Source of the DNA: Owenia fusiformis
Lineage: Eukaryota > Annelida > Polychaeta > Sabellida > Oweniidae
NCBI GenBank assembly: GCA_903813345.2
Contig: CAIIXF020000009.1
Span: 29,302,740 to 29,366,739 of the forward strand
Direction of reading: 5' to 3'
DNA: 64,000 nucleotides
The notes under the pieces are model-generated. The model saw nothing but the letters and a program-made list of their open reading frames with translations, was not told the origin of the DNA and ran no database searches. The translations under genes and the position numbers were made by a program. Of the stretch, positions 15,101-26,440 are shown in pieces (position 1 is the first letter of the stretch; each line of letters opens with the position of its first letter).

Positions 15101-18100
15101 TCTAGAATATCGACAACTTTGTTAAAATCTATACTTTGAAATTATTTGGTTTTTATATTTCTGGTTATTTTTTCAAAATAAATGGGGTAGGGGAGATATG
15201 TAAGCTCTAATATAATGGCAGGCTTTCCAATATACATTTTTAAATACCTTAAATCAAAGTAGGCAGGCAAAAGAACAGATTTGATCAAGAATCCATAAAC
15301 CAATCAGCATAAAACTCAAGATATAAGGAACTATATGTTATTGCTAAAAGTGGAAATGATGAAAAATTGATGAAAAAAGCCAAATTTTGTTCTTAAATGT
15401 CTAATTTCTCGACACTAGTATACTACCCTGCGTGCAGAGTCTAGTAAAACTACACTCTGCCTAGTAGATACCATATTACAGTTTAGTAGCCCCACCCCCA
15501 CGACAGGTACCGGTGACAGTTTTGGTAATAAATCACTTTTGACCTACGCGCTGACCTTTCTTCCACCAATCAGCGAGCTTGAAGAAACATACGCCAAATG
15601 CGTTCTTATTAAATAAGCGCATGCCATTGGTCAATTACGGGCTCAACGATGACGTCAGAAGGAATGACCATATATAGAACGTCGGTCAAATTTGGCCAAC
15701 GAACACTGATTGGCGCGGTGAGTTCACAGGTTTATTTTAGTTTGAAAGAGTGAAGACGAAGCTCTCTTTTAAGAAGTGAAGTCAAACAAATGCAAAGGGT
15801 ACTAGTATACTAATGAAGGTCCTGAAACATTAATTATAGCAATCAATAACACATAAAGAATAGCTACATCTTTGTTAAAGTGTATACTGGTAGTTTGAAG
15901 TTATTTTTTATATTTTCCAGTCATCTTCCCTAATAAATGGGGTAGGGGAGATTTGAAAGCTCTAATATGAACATTGTTTGTCCACTATACATTTTCAGTA
16001 CCTTAAATGGAATAAGACATGTACAAGAACAGATTTAATCAAAAATGCATCAACCAGTCAGCATAAAACTCAAGATATGAGGATCTATATGTTACTGCTG
16101 AAAGCAGCATTGATTAAAAAATGCCAAGTTTTGTCCTTAAATGTCTCATTTCCAGCCACTTGAATACCAATAAAAGTTCTGAAAAATCTTAAAAACATTA
16201 AATAACACATAATATTGATATAGAATAGCTACAACTTTATGAAAGTCTATAATTTTAAGTTATTTTGTTTTTTCATATTTCTCGTTTATTTTCCATAATT
16301 GATGGGGTAGAGGAGATCTGAAAGCTCTAATATGAACATTGGTTGTCCACTATACATTTTCTATACCTTAAATGGAAGAAGACATGCACAAGAACAGATT
16401 TGATTGAAAATGCAACAATCAGACAGCATAAAACTCAAGATATGAGGAACTATATGTTACTGCTGAAAGCGAAAATGATAAAAAAAAGCCAAGTTTTGTC
16501 CTTAAATGTCTCATTTCTAGCCACTTGAATACCAATAAAAGTTCTGAAAAATCTTAAAAACATTAAATAACACATAATGTTGACATAGAATAGCTACAAC
16601 TTTGTTAAAGTTTATAATTTCAAGTTATTTTATTTTTTCATATTTTTCGGTAACTTTCCATAATAAATGGGGTAGGGGAGATCTGAAAGCTCTCATACGA
16701 ACATTGGTTGTCCACTATACATTTTCAGTACCTTGAATGGAATAAGACATGTACAAGAACAGATTTAATCAAAAATGCATCAACCAGTCAGCATAAAACT
16801 CAAGATATAAGGAACTATATGTTAATGCTGAAAGCGAAAATGATTAAAAATGCCAAATTTTGTCCTTAAATGTCACATTTATAGACACAAGTATACTAAT
16901 GAAGGATTTGAAACATCTGAGAAACCTAACATAACACAAAATATTTATATAGAATAGCTACAACTTTGTTTGAGTTGAACATTTTGACTTATTGTAGTTT
17001 CCATTTTTAGCCAATTTTTCTAAAAAATTCAAGGTATGTCTTCTTCGGACCAGTATTTAGATATGTTCGCAAGAGTTATATGCTTCGCAGGCGAAATCCT
17101 TTATGCAGGACACCCTAATAGAATAAAAAATACACAGAAATTCCATCCAGCTCATAAAGTCATTTTTTCCTTAACGGAGCCTCTTAGAAAATTTTCCACC
17201 CCGAGTAATGGCCATTGGTAAACCAAAATATGTTATTCATTTTTCTTACAGATGATTGGTTAGTGTGTGACACCGTTGCTAAGCAACCCGTGTTTGTTGT
17301 CTTTTTACAACCTAGAAAATGCACCAAAATCAGTGAAAAAAGACACATTTCCAGCTTATGGTATACTTAGAAGATAATCCAAAACCATTTAATAACATTT
17401 TGATTTGTATATGGAGCATGTTGAAGAGTTCATATGTATTGTTTACTTTTTTTATTGAGGTCTTCAACATGTCCCATATACACAAAAAATTGTTATTAAC
17501 TGGTTTTGAATTATCTTCTTAGTATACCATAAGCTGGAAATATGTCTTTTTCACCAATTTTGATGCATTTTCTAGGTTGTAAAAAGACAACAAACATAGG
17601 TTGCTTAGCAACCATGTCACGCATTAACCAATCATCTGTTAGGAGAATAAATGATATATTTTGGCTTCCCAATGGTCATACTTTCATATAAGAATAAAAG
17701 TTTTGAAATATAAAATTTGACTTGTGCCACCTTCCAATGGTGTCCTGCCCCCTTCTTTACAAATAGTGCCTCTCAAAGGAAATCGCTCGGAGTTTTTATT
17801 GAACTTTGAAAAAGTACTTAACAAGTACCATTAAGACTAACTTCACATTTTTACTGTGAACATTTATAAACATGTTATGAGTTCCCATACCTTTATGCCA
17901 GTATTTATTACCATATAGCATCAAATGAGTGGACTTGTAACATTTTCTAACATTTTGCATAGTTTTTGCAGTTTCAGTTATCATATTGAAATGAACATAT
18001 GAAACCATGGAAAATATTATTTTTGTGACTTTTCGTTTGCCCGACGTTTGGTTTTGTAACTATAGAAACGCTTTTGTAACCACTTGCAAAAACAAAAAAC

Positions 18101-18462
18101 CTGGTGGTGGCATTTTATCATATTCATGCCTTGTCATTGTGATTTTTCTATTTCTATTCTAAGGAGAGTTCCACACTGGTATGGTTTGCAAAGAGAGCTG
18201 TATTCTTGGAATAGTATTCCTCTTGGAGATTTCACTGCATGGGATGCTGAACCAGCTGAGACGCTTCCCGTTAGTGATAGCTGTGCCTTTGCAAATGTAT
18301 TAAACTCTGGGAATTGGGAAACTGCAGCATGCTCGTCACTCAAGGGATTCCTGTGCGAGTCACGTCTTGGTAAGAAATAAGTTATATTAAAGTCCGAAAA
18401 TCCTGTTTTTCACCTGTAATTATTTGCTCACACGATGAGCTGCAGTCATCACTCATTTGTCC

Positions 18463-18496
<34 letters not shown>

Positions 18497-21400
18497 TCGT
18501 CCGTCTGCCAACAATTAGTGTTTTAAAACCACCGTCTATAGGATTCCTCTTAAACGTTATTTTGGTTCATCATCAATACCGGGCCGTAGGGAGAGGGGCT
18601 TCGGAGGGTTCGTGTCCCGGTTCAAAAGCTCGCCTTTTTTCATTTTAGTCCTGAAAAATTCCCTTTTTGAGTATTCAGTAACTTTATTCAGGTTTCCTGC
18701 CTTGTGAAAAACCCAATGTCAATAGTAGTTTAATGAGATAATTTTATAATTCCGGGATATTCGTTCGTACCGTATAATGAATCATTGGATTAATAGCAAT
18801 TAAACATAAACTTTGGATAGATTTATTCATGTTTGGATTACTTAAAAAAAATTCGCATTTTTATTTAAAAGAGATAGAGAAACTGTGAAAATACATTTCT
18901 GTATCGCTTTACTCTATCATATATAGAGTAATACCTGTGGATATTGAACATTTTTTGTCGGGACAAAACGTTCTCTGTTGGTAGGTGTTCACTACACTGA
19001 GACGGGGGATAATTTATATATAGAAGTTGAGTATGAGGAAGGCTGTCCACTAGAGTCTTAGAAAAAGGTGTTGTCCACGAGAGAACGATGTTCACTAGAG
19101 AAAGGTGTTCACTAAGACGGGTTTTAATGTTTATGCAATATTGATGTAACAGGAATCCTTGCTGACTTGCACAATTTGAAAGCGATCGTTTTTTGCTTAA
19201 GAACACCCATACTTTATTTCTAGATTGTTTACCGATCATCATCAAGAAGGACAATTTTGAATACTACACACAAAGATATCTTACCAATGCACACAACCGT
19301 ATGGATAACTTGGCTTACAGTACACTCTCCATTGTAGGATTCTGTGAATCTTATTTGCATGTTTTACTTTGGAAGAAAGGATCCTAAATTATGATATTTG
19401 CTTTGTTAGTTAAGATTTACTATACTCTATAAGGGGTGAATGGGGAAATAAATAAATAGATCATACAAACCCCTCTACCTTTCAGATTCGTCTTTCTTCA
19501 CCGATGTAAATTCATTTTCAGGGATTTTATTTCAAGCGAGATGATGTTGTTTCCTTCGAAGTTGCTGGCTTTTTTGTTTCATTTTCTGACTTTATGTGGA
19601 GAGAAGCAGACTCTTTGAAATATTACATCACAGATCGAGGAGGATGTGTTCAAATTGATACGATAAAGGTATGTCCCCGGGGCCAAGGTCAATGTGAATA
19701 TGGTTATCCTAAAATGTAAGAAACACGTTAGGGGCAACGTAAAACTACCTTTCATTATCATCAATTTGTCATAAATATTCAAAACGAACTCACTTCCAAT
19801 CAATTGTGGAATGTGTGATACCACAATATGTTATGCCCAATGTAAAATTTAGATTCTTGCCATTGAAATATTATCAGTTCTTAGGAGGGCCATCTTCACA
19901 TGCTTCGTCTTCAGAGGTTTTAATGTAAGGAACCAAGAGAATGAGAACTAGAAGTTGTTTAAATGTTAGTCAATGGTACAGACTCGATAATGTGAAGAAA
20001 CATTAACACAATATAGCGCAGCAACATTTGAACCAATAATTAAGGAGGTCCATATGGCTTGGTTCTTTTAAAAAACCGTTTGCTGGAAAAACTTCGGGAT
20101 TTTGGGTCCAAATATGTCTCTCTTCACAAGGGGTCAAAAAACGTAAATATTTTCATTTGGGATTTCTACACTTTTTAGAAGACTCAAGACGTTAATACAA
20201 GAGACATATGCAATCAAACGCCTTACATGTCTCTTTCGACATTACTGCTGCATACCGTCACATTTTCCAATGACTTTATTTCTCATTACTGCTGGTTATC
20301 TTCACATTTTTGGTGAATATCAAAACCATTTTTTCTCAAAGCTTCATGCATTCGACCAGGTCCTGGTGTATGATGTAAAAAATCTATCAAAATGATGTTA
20401 TACCTAAGTGATATATCTAACACATAGAATTTAGCATAGAGTTTAGCATAATATTAGTACATACACAATCCGTGTGATACACGGTTTGTTCGAGTTTGCA
20501 CATTCTGTGTTAGTAAAATCACACTTGTCCATGTGTATTTGTGAATGTATTTTCTAAAAGTACCATCGAACAGAGTACAAAGTCATACAGATTTCATTAA
20601 TCATAAATAATCGTGAAATTCAGTAAAAATTGTCAACATTCGTACCTACCTCAAAGGGATTATGTAATATCTTGATGGATCAAGAAGTCTTTTATTCATT
20701 TGTCGCATATATTAAACATTTTATAAAAATGATTACCTTGTAACCATATACATCTGTTAGTCACCGATCTACCCTAAAGTATATATTTTATGAAGGCTTT
20801 GTCTTTTTACCAAGTTTTCATAATACTTGAAAAAGGCCATTCACTATTCTCAAAATTGAACTATATCAAACTGATAGGGCGACATGTTTTGTATGCATTT
20901 TTCTAATTTGATCGTCCAGGCTGCCTTTTTCAACGACTGGTGTTTTTATGATGCTTTTGAGAAAACCATGGAAGCCATCAAAGACTACATTGACCAAATG
21001 AAACTGGCGGGCGAAGAGGCAAAATCATTAGGAGACCAGGCGGTAAGTTAACAATTACAATGTATCAAAATACCGTGAATTCAAAAACAGGGTGACACAA
21101 ATAAAGGGTGCAATACAATGAGGATAGAAGTATATGAGAATAACAAAGGTGAAATTGAATCTACGTGAAATGACGAGAAAATCTTATTTATTTTTCCTCC
21201 CTCGCGTTGTACCTTGGACGACCGCTGAGGTACCACGCGAAATTGGAGGGGGCACCACTTCAAACACGATAACATTATTTAATGAAACAGAACATTTATA
21301 AAAGGGAACACTCTTGATCTTAAACTTAAATTGAAAATGCTGAATAAATTATTGTGTCATGGTTAACTTTCCAGACAGTGGAGTTCGTCAAGAAGATGAC

Positions 21401-21530
21401 ATCACGCCATGAGGAGATTTTGAAACAATTCAGTGTTTACTTGGACAACGCCCGCGTTGCTGAACGAACCGAGTCGGAAGCTTGGCTCTTTAGCAAGCTA
21501 AACAAATGGTTGACGTTTGACGACTTCTGA
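5842..21530 (+). CDS. Secreted CTLD-VHLbeta-CTLD-ferritin-like protein (11 exons)
   Basis: Spliced exons are 5842-5884, 6087-6122, 7218-7386, 9240-9433, 9766-10086, 10495-10675, 18164-18369, 19224-19333, 19522-19668, 20920-21042 and 21375-21530. All junctions are GT-AG and all phases agree, giving 1686 nt and 561 residues. Order of domains: signal peptide (1 to about 24), C-type lectin domain 1 (about 31-147), VHL beta domain (about 175-254), C-type lectin domain 2 (about 260-382), ferritin-like helical domain (about 390-545). N-glycosylation sequons at N95, N200, N223, N238 and N284, three of them inside the VHL domain, fit an extracellular protein. The start has A at -3 and is followed by a KRR n-region and a hydrophobic core. 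Lectin domains of this kind usually act in recognition or adhesion; the function of the whole protein is unknown. The architecture is, to my knowledge, undescribed. Confidence 0.85.
7218..9433 (+). CDS. Exons 3-4: C-type lectin domain 1
   Basis: Exon 3 (7218-7386) carries the start of a long-form CTLD: C31, C41, W51, C58 and the GGNLATI segment. Exon 4 (9240-9433) carries NYWLGL, FTNWATNEP and the closing YLCEQ. The canonical inner cysteine pair and the EPN/WND calcium ligands are missing (EPL in place of EPN), so calcium-dependent sugar binding is unlikely. The 1.85-kb intron between them contains a 1.5-kb foldback element. Confidence 0.85.
7650..9155. mobile_element. 1.5-kb foldback DNA element in intron 3
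   Basis: The ends CACGCGGTAC and GTACCGCGTG are inverted, and inverted similarity continues inward for several hundred bases (7650-7990 against about 8690-9155), leaving a short unique centre. It is flanked by the direct repeat AAAAC at 7645-7649 and 9156-9160, a likely target-site duplication. The frame at 8558-8893 lies in the right arm and resembles no known protein. A shorter relative is at 22931-23338. Confidence 0.75.
9766..10086 (+). CDS. Exon 5: VHL beta domain
   Basis: One 321-nt exon encodes residues 148-254. The stretch from PVRINW (185-190) through YETHLWVAR (214-222) to INQPINVVIS follows the beta-sandwich of von Hippel-Lindau protein, where the matching signature is YRGHLWLFR. 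His217 and Trp219 line up with VHL His115 and Trp117, and T213 with Ser111, in the pocket that reads hydroxyproline. The position of VHL Trp88 is Arg here. There is no alpha domain, so no elongin C binding is expected. Three N-glycosylation sequons lie in this exon. Confidence 0.75.
10495..18369 (+). CDS. Exons 6-7: C-type lectin domain 2
   Basis: Exon 6 (10495-10675) and exon 7 (18164-18369) join in phase 2 to form a complete CTLD with all six long-form cysteines (C260, C271, C292, C355, C371, C379), the WIGL-like WYGL, and the closing GFLCE. The sugar-binding motif is EPA rather than EPN or QPD and WND is WET, so classical calcium-dependent sugar binding is doubtful. The intron between them is 7.5 kb because of inserted repeats. 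Confidence 0.88.
13690..13835 (-). pseudogene. Cysteine-rich coding relic
   Basis: The reverse strand has a short open frame ending near 13690 with pattern C-x7-C-K-Y-x5-Q-G-C-x3-C-P-C-x5-H-S. Such spacing looks like a zinc-binding segment. It lies in the unique centre of the composite inverted repeat, so it may be what remains of the element's protein. A second fragment is the 71-codon frame at 14282-14497 (minus). Family not recognised. Confidence 0.35.
14661..14953. repeat. MITE with TATTATATCACTATCTAGCTA ends
   Basis: The left end near 14661 and the right end near 14953 are inverted copies of TATTATATCACTxTCTAGCTA. The interior has no open frame. It lies inside the composite inverted repeat. 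Confidence 0.55.
14954..15095. repeat. Long hairpin
   Basis: Two arms of about 65 bases (from AAACAAATATTTCACTCTAT to its reverse complement ending near 15092) flank a CTTCGGGCTTCG loop region, forming a near-complete palindrome. It touches the adjoining MITE. Confidence 0.75.
15424..15801. mobile_element. Mutator-like MITE, copy 1
   Basis: The element starts TACCCTGCGTGCA and ends TGCAAAGGGTA, inverted ends, and is bounded by a perfect 9-base direct repeat CTAGTATAC at 15415-15423 and 15802-15810. The 9-base duplication is typical of Mutator-like transposons. It has interrupted a 366-base unit. Inside are TGACGTCA (a CRE palindrome), a TATATA stretch and several CCAAT/ATTGG motifs. A second copy lies inverted at 32701-33005. 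Confidence 0.8.
17211..17677. repeat. Palindromic MITE with RFX-like sites
   Basis: Two arms of about 200 bases are reverse complements (left from CCATTGGTAAACCAAAATAT, right ending with its complement before 17677). Each arm contains a near-perfect palindrome, GTTGCTAAGCAAC at 17275-17287 and GTTGCTTAGCAAC at 17600-17612, that fits the RFX X-box consensus. No coding capacity. Confidence 0.7.
18464..18507. repeat. (CTGT)n simple repeat
   Basis: A run of CTGT units directly after exon 7, in intron 7. Confidence 0.9.
18890..19135. repeat. MITE-like GGTGTTCACT repeats
   Basis: Several GGTGTTCACT and GAGAACG motifs recur in inverted and direct order. Similar sequence (AAACCTGnnnAxxGGAAC, GGTGTTCxACTT) occurs at 42255-42380 and 55328-55500, so this is a dispersed family. 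Confidence 0.4.
19224..21530 (+). CDS. Exons 8-11: ferritin-like domain
   Basis: Four exons (19224-19333, 19522-19668, 20920-21042, 21375-21530) encode residues 384-561. By eye they align almost without gaps to the ferritin helices: LSIGFYFKRDDV (418-429) matches the end of helix A and start of B, ITDRGGCVQI (456-465) the BC loop, and DAFEKTMEAIKDYI (480-493) helix C; helix D follows. The metal ligands are not kept: positions of E27, E62, H65, E107 and Q141 of human H ferritin read M410, M445, E448, I489 and E523. A cage-forming or iron-oxidising role is therefore doubtful. The first exon was found by demanding a phase bridge between exons 7 and 9. Confidence 0.72.
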
Positions 21531-21683
21531 TGATGATATGACCATCGAGACAATCTAATGTGTATCGAGTGTACTAAATTGTGGTGGCCTTGGTGAAATT
21601 GTGGTGGAAGGTTGGTGGCAGTGTGGATTTCTGGTTTCCTGCTGTGTTATGTCTTTGCTAATTATGACTTAAATATTACATGT

Positions 21684-21689
21684 ATTAAA
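21684..21689 (+). terminator. Candidate polyadenylation signal ATTAAA
   Basis: ATTAAA lies about 155 bases after the stop codon of the lectin-like gene. The same hexamer is kept in the related relic near 3265. Use is inferred only. Confidence 0.35.
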
Positions 21690-21851
21690 AAGTATTCAAT
21701 CTGATGTATTGTGGTATTCTTGAAAATATGAAGAGGTACTTAGAGGGAAACTTAGTCGTGTTTCCTAATTTGGAATTAAAGAAATTCAGAAGACAGTACA
21801 GTGGGTTTCTGACGTGGCTGTTTTTGTACGAGTACTTGCGCAAGATTGACC

Positions 21852-24015
21852 CCTGTTACACAGGCCAGTTGAAATGCTTCGTTACGAAGCAATTTGACAA
21901 AAAGCTTCGTAACGAAGCAATTTTGGGCCAGTGTAACACCTCCGCCTTCGTTGGAAAAGCTTAGTTGATAACGAAGCAATTGAGTAGAAAATTCAACGAA
22001 GGTTAGCTCCCAACGAAGCTTTTTTGGCCTGTGTAACAGGTAGCTTCGTTAGAAAATGCTTAGTTGGCGGTTTGCGCATGCGCGTAATAAAGAGCACATT
22101 CATCATTTTGTATTAAATGAGAGGAATCGCGAGGAAAGAACATGTTTTTAAGTACGTATTATTATAATGCTACGTTTTGATTAAAATAATTACCTATTTG
22201 CGTCACTGATTGACGCTAACTCAACCCCTAAACGCCACGTACAAATGTGATTTACCGTCTTTCGTAGCATTTCATTCGATTCCCTGCCTTTGCTCGCATT
22301 GATATGACAAAAAGTATTAAATCTAAAAAACACAGGTTTTAACGTATGTACTCCGTCTCAAGTGTGGAAGGGTAAACTTTTGAAATTACATAAGATATGC
22401 TTACTAAATAGAAAGTTGTGGCATACATGTTTAATATTAATTTTTTCTTGCGCCTCGAATAATTATACCTTGAACCGTGGGCTCTATCTATCTGATAGAG
22501 CCCATGCTTGAATGTAATTCTATAGGTGTTAATACCATGATACTGATACAAGTGCTTCCCGGTGAATCACATCAGGGAATATAGCCGATTCGATTGATTC
22601 GAAAATGTCTCTCTTCAAAAATCGTATTCAACTGGCTATCGCCCCATTGCAATACATGTACTTGTACTAGTCGTTCCATTATTTTATTCTTCGACGATTT
22701 TAAATTGTAATTGAATTTAAACTTCATGTTTGAATATATTGAATTAATTACGTTTCAAAACTTCCGTATACAAATACGGTAAAACCTGCGGACAAGGAAC
22801 TGTGGCCAAAATTGTTTCTTGTCGACAGATATTTGCCACAGAGAGGCTGCATGTCGTAGGCCAGCCCCAAACACTATTGATGTGTCGTAAGACGATGCTT
22901 ACAACTGATATTCAAGTTTCTTCCTATTTACACGCGGTCCGAACTTCGACCGTTAATTTGAATTTTTGACCTACCGGATGTTTGAAAATCAAGGATTACG
23001 AGTCTCATACTGCACCGTTTTCTTCAAACTTGTTCCATTCAAAGCATAACAAATATCCCTTTCTGATGGTACATTATTCTCTTAAACAGAGTCCCTACTT
23101 CCAGCGGCATTTTGGCCCTTAGCTGTAAGAAGGCCTTCTAACAGCTTGGGACCAAAACGCTGCTAGAACGAGGGACTCTTTATAGTAAAGTAATGCACCG
23201 ACAGAAAGGCAATTTTGTTTTGCTTTTAATGGTATAAGTTCGAAGAAAAAACGGTGCAGTATGAGACTCGCAATCCTTGATTTTCAAGCATCTGGTAGGT
23301 CGAAAATTCAAATTAACGGTCGAAGTTAGGACCGCGTGTAACTACTATTTCATGACCAATTCATTTTAATATGAATATTACCCGTCTCGCCAATACTCGA
23401 AGTTAGGACCGCGTGAGTTAAACCACCAGCCGAACACCGAGATATTTTAGTAATGGCTACACTATTTGAAATATATATACTGAGAAGTCCATTTGGAAAT
23501 TGAACGTTTTTATACGATAGCACATACTAGTTCTCTGTATAAACCCCAAATCCAATTCCTCCTAGTAATTAACATAGGCCTATTTTTATTCCATATGTTT
23601 TCCAAAGGAAATGATAGAAAATGAAAACAATACTTGTAATCGTATTGACAGCTGAAATATATAAAAATCGAAATGATAGGAAAAATGTATGGACATGTGT
23701 ACGGAATGATCACATTCATCATTATTTTCCCGAGAATTTTGAACTAGTCTTTTTCTGTGCTGATTTGTAAAAATAAAGATTAAAAATTAGATTTTTGAGT
23801 TTGATCAATGGTTTATATCAAAAGAATAAAAATATTAATCATAATAAGTGGGTGGGGCAGATTAGTAATGCGCACGCGCAACGAAGCATTTTAAGTGCAG
23901 TGTAACACCACATAATTGCTTCGTTAGGGTTGGATAAAGCCAGTGTGGACACAATTTTTTCGCTAACCTTCGTTACAAAAATGCTTCGTTAGACTCAACC
24001 CAGCAGTGTAACAGG
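21852..24015. mobile_element. 2.2-kb element with AACGAAGC-rich inverted ends
   Basis: It begins CCTGTTACAC and ends GTGTAACAGG. About 200 bases at each end are inverted and carry many copies of GCTTCGTT/AACGAAGC and GTGTAACA. No transposase was recognised, so it is probably non-autonomous. A second foldback element is nested at 22931-23338. A clear target duplication was not found. Confidence 0.65.
22931..23338. repeat. 408-base foldback MITE
   Basis: Ends CACGCGGTCC and GGACCGCGTG are inverted and the arms run inward through ACTGCACCGTTTTCTTC-like sequence. A nested inverted repeat (AGAGTCCCTACTTCCAGC against its complement) fills the middle. It is a short relative of the element at 7650-9155. 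A further single end copy lies at about 23393-23424. Confidence 0.75.
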
Positions 24016-24274
24016 TACCATTATCCATTAAAAATAATTTGCCACACTTTGTGGTTTTGTAAAATGGGGTCCCGAACTAGACGTCACATTTTCAAAGAAA
24101 ATTAAATTTTCAAAGTTGGTAAATACTTTTTTAAACAACATTTCTAGATGCAATTTTACAAGTAGATTTCAAATATATCCTTTTCACTAAACTTTGAATT
24201 AAATGAAGCTAGATTATTTCTATTTGCATCTTGTGTATTGCATATGTATGAATGATAGCTTGGTGGGGACAGTG

Positions 24275-24790
24275 TCACACCGGAATAGCCTGACAACGGT
24301 AAAGTCAGATACCGTTGTCACAAATGGCGGACATAACCGTCGCTTCAATTAGATTTTCATGAACTGTATGTTTAATAGAGCAACTAAACTAAATTCTTTT
24401 GGAACAACAATCCACCAGAGTGTCGTTATACTCATTGTACAGTTAATAATGTTCTACCATCGAAATGGTCTTTAATTTAACCGATCAAAATGAGATACGG
24501 GACAACGGACACTGTATTACCATATGCCGTTGTCTTTCTAAATTATTTCAAATTCAGATTCTGTTGTCATTGACGATATCGAAGACGCTATGTTGTGGCA
24601 ATCCCAATTTGATCAAAATTGGGATTTCATATGATACATCATCACAAAAGCTTAATTCATGCACAGAATTAGCGACGATAAAGTCCTATAAAATGAGGAC
24701 CAAGTGATTGAAGAGTCGAAGCGATGGTTATGTCCGCCATTGGTGACAACGGTATCTGACTTTGCTTTTGTCAGGCTATTCCAGCGTGAG
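24275..24790. repeat. Non-autonomous DNA element, ~515 bases
   Basis: The left end GGAATAGCCTGACAA..GTCAGATACCGTTGTCAC is repeated inverted at the right end, together with the adjoining TGGCGGACATAACC. The middle has no recognisable protein. Confidence 0.7.
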
Positions 24791-25659
24791 AGTATGGAAC
24801 TGGTTGTGATAAAAAGTAGACTATATTGCATATAATGATTATGAAACAATATCTTTATTATTAAATTATAATGGCATCTACATGTAGACTTCATTCATAA
24901 CAAACATCTTACAACATGCACCTCAAATAAAACTTTTTAAATGATTAAAATTGTTCAAAACATCTGTTACTTTTGTTTTAGATTATTTCAAACTTAATAC
25001 CAACAAGTAAAATTTTATAAAAGTTGTAAAACAAAACTATGTCCTCTGTTATATAAACATGGTGACAATATATGGATGAAAACATTGGTGCAAACATTTA
25101 ATTCCTACAAATAAAAGTGCAAAGTTAAAAATCTTCACAGATGTGTCATGGATTAACAATGTGACAATGGCAATATTTCCAATATTAAAGGCAGAATCTG
25201 ATCTATAGGTGGTGACAAAATTGCAAGCAACATGTACAGTATAATTATACATGTATGTATAATTGACCTACCAACCTATTCCTTACAATATCAAATACAA
25301 TATCTCCCAAAAGATTCACAATATGTTATAAATTGGTGAAGTTATTAATGATTTAAAGTGCAAAAATGAGTGAAAAATGTTTAAATTCTCCCAAATAATA
25401 AGGGTAACCATTCTTATAGAAAAATAATACATTATTGTAAAAATCTTTAGGTTTCCTGGAATCGACAAGGAATGACATGAGACAAAAATATTCTAAAATT
25501 GAAACAATTTTTTGTTTAGCCTGCTCACTATATCTGATTCTCTCTTTAACTAGAAAATAACAACTTCGCAAATCCCACTGAACAAAACATATTTGATTAA
25601 ATCCCTAGTCATTTTGGATATTATATGATAAAAATATCCAGGAAGTAGAGGAGCAGTAT

Positions 25660-26440
25660 TGGCTTCTACTTTCTTTTGGCAAAATCCACACCCATGATGA
25701 GACGATGCCATATATCAAATTCTTCCTTAAGCAGTGGTCTTATGAAATATTAGCATGCTAATAAGGCATTGGAACATAAACTCTGAACCAAACCTGACAA
25801 TTGGTTTTCATATATTTTTGTGAAATAAAGCGGCCATTTTGAATTCAGCAGATATTTTGATATTTTCTTATTGAATAATTTCTATGTGCATGACATTTGA
25901 ACCAAATCCATCAAGGCGTTAACTAGTATATGGGTTATCAAAGATTACATTTTGCCCATAGCCTACAAAATGTGAAAAATGGTGTCCATTTTGAACTGAG
26001 CAGCCATCTTGAAAATTCCTATGTAAAGTCCTATGTTCCTTAAGCATCGGCATATAAAATTTGAACCAAATCTGTCTACTGGTATTCGCCTCCTTGATAT
26101 GTCGTTTGCCCATAAAACATTGGCCTGTAAAATTTGGACAGAATTCTATAAATGGTATTTAAATTATCAAAAATTACAATTTCTATAAAAATGGTGGCCA
26201 TTTTGAAATTCAGTTGGCATCTTGTAAATGTCTTCTTGAGCAGAGGTTCAATGTCCAAAAGGAGTCAGCATAAAAACTGGTAACTGGTATTTGAGTTATC
26301 AAAGATAATACTTTTTAAGATAAATGTCAACCATTTTGAATAGAGCAACGATATTGGAAATCCTTTTTGAGCAGAGGCATACATTTGAACCAAATCCATC
26401 AACCAGTATTTGAGTTATGGCCATCACACACACATGAAAG
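25660..26440. repeat. Degenerate repeats with GCCATTTTGAA
   Basis: Phrases such as TTTGAACCAAATCCATCAA, ATTTGAGTTATCAAAGAT and GGCCATTTTGAA recur at irregular spacing of about 150 bases. No exon seen. Confidence 0.45.

Larger units (their letters stand above)
11130..17235. mobile_element. 6-kb composite inverted repeat with ~366-base tandem units
   Basis: The outermost arms (about 11130-11460 and 16950-17235) are reverse complements, sharing for example GAACATATCCAAATA against its complement. Inside each arm a unit of about 366 bases is repeated in tandem: starts near 11469, 11833, 12199 and 12567 on the left, and inverted copies ending near 15817, 16175, 16541 and 16909 on the right, with degenerate fifth units inward. 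The centre (13.2-14.6 kb) is unique. The layout suggests a large foldback transposon with subterminal repeats, decayed in the middle, later hit by other elements. Confidence 0.65.
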
